This document shows, piece after piece, positions 58,456 through 64,000 of a stretch of DNA of 64,000 nucleotides (position 1 is its first letter; the number at the start of each line of letters is the position of its first letter). Origin of the DNA: JACCTI01 sp038237435 (lineage in GTDB: Bacteria; Verrucomicrobiota; Verrucomicrobiia; Chthoniobacterales; UBA10450); assembly GCA_038237435.1 (NCBI GenBank), contig JBBRYT010000002.1, positions 186,001 to 250,000 of the forward strand, read 5' to 3'. Under the pieces are notes generated by a model. The model made no database searches. It was not told where the DNA came from and saw only the letters and a program-made list of their open reading frames with translations. The position numbers and the translations under genes are program-made.

Positions 58456-60798
58456 GTGAAAAAGGACCGTGACGAAGCCGGCGCCGCGGTGTTGCTCTTG
58501 GCGGCAAAGGGCGAGGCCATGGCGCGAGTCGTCTCCACTCTCGGCAAAGAAAAAATTGCCGTCGAACGTTGCGCGAGCCTGGCGGCGGCGGCGGAAAAAT
58601 TACGCGCGTCGAGTCAGGTGCTTTTGCTGACGGAGGGAACTCTGCGCAGCGCGGAGTTGCCGGTCTTGCTAAAGGAACTGCGCGACCGACCGCTCTGGTC
58701 GGAAGTGCCGGTCATTATCCTAACGAGTCCTCGCGGCGATGAAATCAGTGGCGAAACGCTGAAGGCCTTCGGCCCCGAAGGAAATGTGATCCTGCTGCAA
58801 CGTCCGTTTCGAAACGCGGCCTTGATCAGCGCCGTGCGGGTGGCCTTGCGCGTCCGGCAGCGCCAGTCCGCCGGACGCGATCTGATCGAGCAACGCGAGA
58901 TGGTGCTGCGCGGAATCAGCGACGCCTTCTCCTCGTTAGACTTCAATTGGCGCTACACTTATGTGAACGATCGCGTCGCGGAACTGGCCGGTCTGGCGCG
59001 AGAAGAAATGTTGGGTCGAAATATCTGGGAAATTTTTCCGGATGCGGTTGGGACAGAATTTTATCGCCTCGCTCACCAAGCGATGAAGGAACGCCGCGCC
59101 GTGCAGGCGGAGTTTTTTCACGAACCTTGGCAACGCTGGCTCGATACGCGCATTTATCCGACGAAGGGCGGTATCATCATTTTTCGAGCCGACATTTCGG
59201 AGCGGAAACATCAGGAATCTCTGGCGCATCAGCGCGATTTGGAATTGCGCGCGAGCGAAGATCTTTTGCGTCTCGCCGTCGAAGCAGCCGACATCGGGAC
59301 CTTCGATTATTATCCGAAGTCCGGCGAATTACGTTTGTCCAAACGTTGCAAAGCGCTCTGGGGTTTGCCGCTGGACGCGCCGGTTAGTTACGAAACTTAC
59401 CTGAAAGGCGTGCATCCGGACGATCGCCATATCGTGCACGAAACAGTGCGGGCGGTCATGCTGCCGACGAGCACGGGTCGCTACGACATCGAATATCGCA
59501 CTATTGGAATTAACGACGGCGTCGAGCGCTGGGTCGCGGAAAAAGGACGCGCGGTTTACGACGAAGCGGGAACACCGACGCGCTTCATCGGGACTATCCT
59601 GGACATCACGCAGCAAAAAAATGCGGAGATGATTTTGCAGCGCGCCAAGCAGGAGGCCGAGGAAGCAAATCGCGCGAAGGACCAATTTCTCGCCATGCTT
59701 TCGCACGAACTGCGCACGCCGCTCACGCCGGTGCTGATGACAATCGCCTCGCTTCGCCGGCAGCCGGATATTTCCGATGAGCTCCGTCGCGATCTGGAAG
59801 TCCTGCAGCGCAACGTCGAACTGGAAGCTCTCCTGATCGACGACTTGTTAGACCTTACTCGCATCGCGCACGGTAAACTCGAGTTGCACAACGACGCGGT
59901 GGATGTTCACACCGCGCTCGATCATGCGCTCGCCATCACCGCGCAGGAAGTGCAGGAAAAAAATCTTACGGTTACGCGGCGCCTCAATGCGGTCGAGCAT
60001 CATTGTTGGGCGGATGCGGCACGTTTGCAGCAGGTTTTTTGGAATGTGGTCAAGAACGCGGTTAAATTCACGCCCCAAGGCGGTCGCCTCAAACTTTCCA
60101 CTCGCAACGATTCAACCCATCACATCATCGTTGAAGTAAGCGACAACGGCGTCGGGATTGATGCCGCATTCCTCCCGCGAATTTTCGATGCTTTCGAACA
60201 AGGTGGCCGGAACGTCACGCAACAGTACGGCGGTCTCGGCCTTGGCTTAGCCATTTCCAAGCGCGTGATCGACATGCACGGCGGTACGATCACCGCCGAA
60301 AGTAAAGGCCGCGGTCATGGCTCCACTGTGACCGTGCGACTCCAATCGATGGAGACGTCGTTGCTCGAAGGACCAGTTGTTCTTCCACAGGAAAGTCCTG
60401 CGCCGGCCAGTGTGCATATCTTGCTCGTGGAAGATCACGAAGACACCGCGCGCGTTTTGCGGCGCATCCTTGAGCACAATGGATTCTCCGTCGCGCACGC
60501 CAACACTCTGGAGCGCGCGCGTGAGTTTGCCGGCGCGCAGAAATTCGATGTTATCATCAGCGACCTCGGACTCCCCGATGGCAACGGCCTCGACTTGATG
60601 CGCGAGTTGCATTCTTCGCGTGGTCTGGTCGGAATCGCCTTAAGCGGCTTCGGTTCGGATGAAGATCGCGCGGCCAGTTTGACCGCCGGTTTTTCCGAAC
60701 ATCTGACCAAACCGGTCGACTGGCCGCAGCTGCGCGCCGCGCTTGATAAGGTGGTGGCGACAGGAACGCAGGAACAAATCGCGGCCGTCGTATCGTAA
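58456..60798 (+). CDS. Hybrid sensor histidine kinase with degenerate N-terminal receiver
   Basis: 780 residues from GTG 58456. Residues ~10-135 have receiver-like fold (VLLLAAKGEAMARVVSTLG, VILTSPRGDEISG), but the phospho-acceptor position is Glu60 (LLLTEGT) instead of Asp. Two PAS domains follow (~145-255, ~265-385), then HisKA with H417 (LSHELRTPLTP), HATPase (NVVKNAVKFTP, SDNGVGIDAAFLPRIFDAF EQGG, GLGLGLAISKRV), and a true receiver with D703 (IISDLGLPDGNG). No membrane segment, so a cytoplasmic sensor. Monocistronic, partner unknown. Confidence 0.92.
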   Translation: MKKDRDEAGAAVLLLAAKGEAMARVVSTLGKEKIAVERCASLAAAAEKLRASSQVLLLTEGTLRSAELPVLLKELRDRPLWSEVPVIILTSPRGDEISGETLKAFGPEGNVILLQRPFRNAALISAVRVALRVRQRQSAGRDLIEQREMVLRGISDAFSSLDFNWRYTYVNDRVAELAGLAREEMLGRNIWEIFPDAVGTEFYRLAHQAMKERRAVQAEFFHEPWQRWLDTRIYPTKGGIIIFRADISERKHQESLAHQRDLELRASEDLLRLAVEAADIGTFDYYPKSGELRLSKRCKALWGLPLDAPVSYETYLKGVHPDDRHIVHETVRAVMLPTSTGRYDIEYRTIGINDGVERWVAEKGRAVYDEAGTPTRFIGTILDITQQKNAEMILQRAKQEAEEANRAKDQFLAMLSHELRTPLTPVLMTIASLRRQPDISDELRRDLEVLQRNVELEALLIDDLLDLTRIAHGKLELHNDAVDVHTALDHALAITAQEVQEKNLTVTRRLNAVEHHCWADAARLQQVFWNVVKNAVKFTPQGGRLKLSTRNDSTHHIIVEVSDNGVGIDAAFLPRIFDAFEQGGRNVTQQYGGLGLGLAISKRVIDMHGGTITAESKGRGHGSTVTVRLQSMETSLLEGPVVLPQESPAPASVHILLVEDHEDTARVLRRILEHNGFSVAHANTLERAREFAGAQKFDVIISDLGLPDGNGLDLMRELHSSRGLVGIALSGFGSDEDRAASLTAGFSEHLTKPVDWPQLRAALDKVVATGTQEQIAAVVS

Positions 60799-60860
60799 GC
60801 AGCACATCGGCTGATGATTCCGAATTGACACCGCGCAAGAAAACTGCGCACTTGCATTAT

Positions 60861-61223
60861 ATGAAGCGCCTCCTTCCAGTTTTGTTGTTGTCGTTAGGGA
60901 GCGGGAGCCTTCTCGCGCAAGATTCCGATACGGACAAAGCCGGCAGCGCAATCGGCGCTCTCATTGGCGGCACCTGCGGATGTATCGTCTGTTTGGTCGT
61001 CTTCGCCATTTGGATCGCGCTGGCCGTCTGGGTTTACAAAGACGCAAAGAGCCGTGGGATGGATAACGCGATGCTGCTCACGATCGTGACCGTTATTACC
61101 GGCGTGCTCGGTCTCATCATTTATCTCCTGATGCGGCCGAAAGGAAATCTCGTGCTCTGCCCGCACTGCCAGAAGAAACGGGTGGAAGGCAGCGCGAAAT
61201 GTCCGCATTGCGGTCAGCCCTGA
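60861..61223 (+). CDS. Small membrane protein with C-terminal zinc ribbon
   Basis: 120 residues from ATG 60861 (longer frame to 60825). Signal-like start (LPVLLLSLGSGSLLAQ), two membrane helices (CIVCLVVFAIWIALAVWVYK; TIVTVITGVLGLIIYLLMRP) and a zinc ribbon CPHCQKK...CPHCGQ. Resembles phospholipase_D-nuclease N-terminal-type membrane modules fused to a ribbon. It overlaps the yidD gene by 25 nt. Function unknown. Confidence 0.75.
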   Translation: MKRLLPVLLLSLGSGSLLAQDSDTDKAGSAIGALIGGTCGCIVCLVVFAIWIALAVWVYKDAKSRGMDNAMLLTIVTVITGVLGLIIYLLMRPKGNLVLCPHCQKKRVEGSAKCPHCGQP

Positions 61224-61600
61224 GGTTTTCTCGTTTTTTTTGGATAACGCTCGTTGTCGTTGGCGTTGTTGCGCTGGTCGCGGCGGCTGATTGGATCCGC
61301 GTTCCGTCGCAGCAAGTCTCGGTGCGTCTCTACGATCAGGGCGTGCACAGCGTTTATCGAGGATTCGTTAAACGTTTTTCGTCGCGCTACGTTCGTTGCC
61401 GCTACATCCCGAGCTGTTCGCAATATTCGCTTGAAGCCATGAACGTTCACGGTTTTCCCAAAGGACTTTGGCTGACCACCAAACGGATATGTCGCTGCCT
61501 GCCGTGGACGAAAATGGGGACTTACGATCCCGTTCCGCCGCCCGCGCCGCCGAAACAACACACAACCTCCGCGACGCGACTGCGCGTATCAGTTACATGA
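61199..61600 (+). CDS. yidD: YidD-type membrane protein insertion efficiency factor
   Basis: 133 residues. An extra N-terminal helix (FFWITLVVVGVVALVAAADW) precedes the YidD domain: YRGFVKRFSSRYVRCRYIPS, CSQYSLEAMNVHGFPKGLW, TTKRICRCLPW...DPVPP. YidD helps YidC insert membrane proteins; here it is not next to rnpA/yidC. It overlaps the ribbon gene upstream and csbD downstream (ATGA). The N-terminal extension is unlike the ~75-residue canonical form. Confidence 0.85.
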   Translation: MSALRSALRFSRFFWITLVVVGVVALVAAADWIRVPSQQVSVRLYDQGVHSVYRGFVKRFSSRYVRCRYIPSCSQYSLEAMNVHGFPKGLWLTTKRICRCLPWTKMGTYDPVPPPAPPKQHTTSATRLRVSVT

Positions 61601-61776
61601 AATCGAGCACGAAGGATAAGATCAAAGGCAACATTCAGCAGGCGAAGGGCGCGGTGAAAGAAAAGGTCGGGCGCGCTAGTGGGGATCCGGAGATGGAAGA
61701 CACCGGCACGGCCGAAAAAGTTGGCGGAAAAATTCGCGACAAAGTCGGTGACATCAAAAAAGTCTTCGAGAAATAA
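61597..61776 (+). CDS. CsbD-family stress protein
   Basis: 59 residues from ATG 61597, overlapping the yidD stop; a longer frame from 61468 is yidD shadow. MKSSTKDKIKGNIQQAKGAV, KEKVGRASGDPEMEDTGTAE and KVGGKIRDKVGDIKKVFEK are classic CsbD. General-stress associated; molecular role unknown. Last gene of the ribbon-yidD-csbD group. Confidence 0.88.
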   Translation: MKSSTKDKIKGNIQQAKGAVKEKVGRASGDPEMEDTGTAEKVGGKIRDKVGDIKKVFEK

Positions 61777-61803
61777 CCGCCCGCGATCTCGGTACAAAAT
61801 AAA

Positions 61804-61823
61804 CGCGGCCATCGCTGGCCGCG
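61804..61823. terminator. Hairpin between csbD and the ABC-F gene
   Basis: CGCGGCCA-TCGC-TGGCCGCG, an 8-bp perfect stem with a 4-nt loop. No T-run follows, so intrinsic termination is doubtful; it lies between convergent genes. Confidence 0.4.
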
Positions 61824-61879
61824 CTGCTGAAGCTTGGGAGAATCAGTGTAGTAGTAGGTGAGTCCCAGTTCGCACTTAC

Positions 61880-63745
61880 CTATTTAGCAGCACTGGTGCC
61901 AACGGTGCCGTTCTCGGAAAATTCCGCTAACTTTTCCCATTCTGCGGACGCGCGCTTCAGCTCGTTATTTATTCCGAGCAGCTCGCGGTTCAACTCCATG
62001 GCCGCGCCGCCAGCTTCGTAGGTCTCGGGCTTTTCCAAATCCGCCGTCAGTTCTTTCTGCCGACCTTCGAGCGAGAGAATGTGCATCTCGATCTCGTGCA
62101 ACCGCTTTTCCCGATCCCGTTTGATCTTCGCTTCCGCTTTGCGCTGCTCCGCTTCGGCCCGGCGTCGTTCGCGCGTTTCGCGCATTCCTTCCGCAACCGG
62201 TTGAACTGGTTGAGCGTTGTTTAACGATTGTCCATTGCTGGTTAGTGCTTCGCGCGCGGAAGTGGCGCGCGATTTATCCAGATAATAATCGTAATCGCCG
62301 GCGTAAAGCGTGAGCTGCCCCGCATTGATGTGCAGCACCGTCCTCGCGATTGCGCGGATGAAATAAACATCGTGGCTGATGAAGATCAGTGTGCCTTCGT
62401 ATTGCGAAAGCGAGCCGAGGAGCGCGTCGATGCTGCCGATATCGAGGTGCGTCGTCGGTTCATCCATCAGTAACAGATTCGGCGGATCGAGTAATAGCCT
62501 AACGAGTGCTAGCCGCGTCTTTTCGCCGCCGCTTAAAACGCCGGTCGTTTTGAAGACATCATCACCGCGAAAAAGAAACGAGCCGAGGACGGTGCGCGCG
62601 ACTTGTTCCGAAACGGGGTTCGGCATGTCGCGCGCCGTGTCGAGCACCGTCATCGTCGGATTCAGCATCTCGACGCGATACTGCGAAAAATAACCGAGCT
62701 TCGCATTATGCCCCAGTTGGCGCTCGCCGCCTTGCACCGGCAACGCGCCCGCGAGCAATTTCAAGAGCGTCGATTTTCCCGCGCCGTTCGGTCCGACCAA
62801 AACCGTGCGCTGGCCGCGCTCCGCTTCGAAATTCAATCCGCGATAAACAACGAGATCGCCGTAGGCATGATCGACATCCTTCAAGGTGATCACGCGCTGC
62901 CCACTGCGCGGCGGTTGCGGAAAACGGAAGTGCACGGTCTTCTCCCGCGCGACCGGCGCTTCGATTTTATCCATGCGCGCGATCTGCTTCAATTTGCTTT
63001 GCGCCTGCGACGCCTTGCTCGCCTTCGCGCGAAAACGATCGGCGAACGCTTGCAGCGATGCGATCTCCTTCTGTTGGTTCTTGTAGGCGGAAAGCTGCTG
63101 CTCTTCGCGCGCGGCTTTTTGTTCGATGTAGCTGTCCCAGTTGCCGCGATACCTAACGAGTCGTCGATGCGCGATCTCGATGATCGATCCGACCAGCTGA
63201 TTCAGAAACTCGCGATCGTGCGAGATCATCAAAATCGCGCCGGAATAGTTCTTCAGATAATTTTGGAACCAGACTAACGACTCCAGATCGAGATGGTTAG
63301 TCGGTTCGTCGAGTAGCAACAAATCGGGTTCCTGCACGAGCAGCCGCGCCAGATGCGCGCGCATAACCCAGCCACCGCTCATCGTTTTCGCCGGTCGATT
63401 GAAATCCGATTCGCGAAAGGCCAGCCCATGCAAAATGCGTTTCGCCTTCGGCTCAATTTCCCAGTCGGTGTGCTCGGTGATCTTTCCAGAGGCGAGTTGC
63501 AGCACGGTCTCATCCGTCGCCGGCGCATTTTCCTGCGGGAGGAACCCAATCGTCGCCGCTTTCTCGACCGCAATTTTTCCATCGTCCGGCAGCGCCTCGC
63601 CCAGGATGAGCGAAAACAAAGTCGACTTCCCTGCGCCATTCGGCCCCACCAGTCCAACGCGATCGCCGCGATTCACCTGCAGCGACGCGTCTTGGAAGAG
63701 TGTTCGGCCGCCGAAGGCTTTCGTAACTTGAGAAATGGTCAGCAT
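61880..63745 (-). CDS. ABC-F family ATPase
   Basis: 621 residues from ATG 63745 (a longer frame to 63811 is open). Two ABC domains without membrane segments. NBD1: GPNGAGKSTLFSLI, MSGGWVMRAHLARLL, LLLLDEPTNHLDL; a linker with an Arg/Lys-rich helix (PtIM); NBD2: GPNGAGKSTLLKLLAG, LSGGEKTRLALVRLL, LLLMDEPTTHLDI. The C-terminal ~90 residues form a charged coiled coil. Ribosome-associated translation factor, Uup/EttA-like type. Exact dispersed 9-mers at 62498 (in LALVRLL) and 63152. Confidence 0.92.
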   Translation of the reverse strand: MLTISQVTKAFGGRTLFQDASLQVNRGDRVGLVGPNGAGKSTLFSLILGEALPDDGKIAVEKAATIGFLPQENAPATDETVLQLASGKITEHTDWEIEPKAKRILHGLAFRESDFNRPAKTMSGGWVMRAHLARLLVQEPDLLLLDEPTNHLDLESLVWFQNYLKNYSGAILMISHDREFLNQLVGSIIEIAHRRLVRYRGNWDSYIEQKAAREEQQLSAYKNQQKEIASLQAFADRFRAKASKASQAQSKLKQIARMDKIEAPVAREKTVHFRFPQPPRSGQRVITLKDVDHAYGDLVVYRGLNFEAERGQRTVLVGPNGAGKSTLLKLLAGALPVQGGERQLGHNAKLGYFSQYRVEMLNPTMTVLDTARDMPNPVSEQVARTVLGSFLFRGDDVFKTTGVLSGGEKTRLALVRLLLDPPNLLLMDEPTTHLDIGSIDALLGSLSQYEGTLIFISHDVYFIRAIARTVLHINAGQLTLYAGDYDYYLDKSRATSAREALTSNGQSLNNAQPVQPVAEGMRETRERRRAEAEQRKAEAKIKRDREKRLHEIEMHILSLEGRQKELTADLEKPETYEAGGAAMELNRELLGINNELKRASAEWEKLAEFSENGTVGTSAAK

Positions 63746-63806
63746 GAAAAAGGCGCGCAATATCCCTGCCTTGCCCGCGTTTGCGAACGAGTTTATGACG
63801 AAGGCC

Positions 63807-63932
63807 GTCATCCTGAGCCGCGCAGACGGCGAAGGATCTTACGCCTAAGTCTAGCGGCCGGCGCAACTCTGACGCGTGACCCGATAGCTTGTGCGAGATC
63901 CTTCTGCGCGCTTCCGCCCGCCTCAGGATGAC
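63807..63932. repeat. Nested inverted repeat (MITE/REP-like)
   Basis: Outer arms GTCATCCTGAG (63807-63817) and CTCAGGATGAC (63922-63932); inner arms GAAGGATCT (63831-63839) and AGATCCTTC (63896-63904). No coding content. The core GTCATCCTGAG...AAGGATCT is a recurring bacterial intergenic repeat type. Its left half overlaps the rejected 5' extension of the ABC-F frame. Confidence 0.65.
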
Positions 63933-64000
63933 AACTGCAAAGCGTTACGCCAGTGCGGGGCTTGGCCGGGCCGACGCGCCCGGTCAGGAGTGACAAACCC

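Larger units (their letters stand above)
422..63160. repeat. Dispersed 9-mer CCTAACGAG / CTCGTTAGG, 39 exact copies
   Basis: Positions of first base of CCTAACGAG on + : 422, 2396, 24535, 25530, 27273, 31850, 33775, 34149, 34512, 35424, 37749, 41507, 41784, 48973, 56671, 56998, 57130, 58729, 62498, 63152. Positions of CTCGTTAGG on + : 1523, 8558, 22940, 24063, 26672, 27513, 30399, 34085, 34763, 36373, 37399, 42594, 44657, 45074, 45472, 46286, 54875, 56209, 56847. Some one-mismatch copies: 3174, 5652, 18690, 20605, 21099, 22299, 26101, 26127, 29028, 29796, 30535, 30922, 33122, 36033, 36965, 39188, 40999, 45196, 49799, 52722, 53724, 55653, 58932, 60890. Extended form GCCTAACGAGTGC. Counts are by eye. 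Confidence 0.9.

Noticed and set aside
422..63160. Integron attC sites, because GCCTAAC and GTTAGGC resemble attC core half-sites
   Set aside because: Copies are mostly single half-sites inside conserved genes on either strand, without the paired imperfect hairpin and gene-cassette spacing of attC. No integrase gene is present.

Overview
The window looks like a chromosomal segment of a soil-type Verrucomicrobiota bacterium, probably Chthoniobacterales/Spartobacteria. This rests on moderately high GC, the gene families present and the gene neighbourhoods; no marker gene proves it. There is no rRNA, one tRNA (Val, GAC), no CRISPR array and no recognisable transposase.

Layout. 0-5 kb: phosphate uptake, with pstC-pstA-pstB-phoU (pstC cut by the window edge) and a convergent pstS. 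5-11 kb: cupin, DUF2807 lipoprotein with a truncated duplicate of its own 5' end, basic DNA-binding-like protein, DUF4870 protein, and a SWIM-SNF2 helicase. 11-19 kb is accessory: a RelE/ParE-Phd toxin-antitoxin pair, a frameshifted DinB gene, a compact four-gene operon led by an EVE-domain plus PD-(D/E)XK-like nuclease, three degenerate copies of the 3' end of a transporter gene (POT-like), a GNAT acetyltransferase, a beta-helix exoprotein and REP-like palindromes. 19-40 kb: mixed housekeeping and envelope genes (NYN RNase, YceI, PhzF, phosphodiesterase, DoxX, FecR, WalJ-like hydrolase, fumarase, HTH-receiver protein, sulfite oxidase, ATP-grasp-like protein, and the threonine-to-glycine enzymes kbl and tdh). 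40-46 kb: cdsA-dxr-rseP-ybjQ-ispG, joining phospholipid and isoprenoid precursor synthesis. 46-49 kb: GT2, ArnT-like GT39 and PAP2 genes. 49-53 kb: gap-pgk-tpiA. 53-64 kb: GDSL esterase, sulfotransferase, methyltransferase, agmatine deiminase, Ski2-like helicase, hybrid kinase, zinc-ribbon/YidD/CsbD cluster and an ABC-F ATPase.

The most striking signal is not a gene. The 9-mer CCTAACGAG (reverse CTCGTTAGG; extended GCCTAACGAGTGC) occurs 39 times exactly by my count, with over 20 single-mismatch copies, against about 0.5 expected by chance. Orientation is balanced (20 versus 19). It lies inside genes in all frames, at gene ends where it supplies stop codons on both strands, and once as an inverted pair. 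Density and symmetry resemble DNA uptake sequences or HIP1-like motifs. I know of no description of this one. It is absent (exact form) from 8.57 to 22.94 kb, which includes the accessory region.
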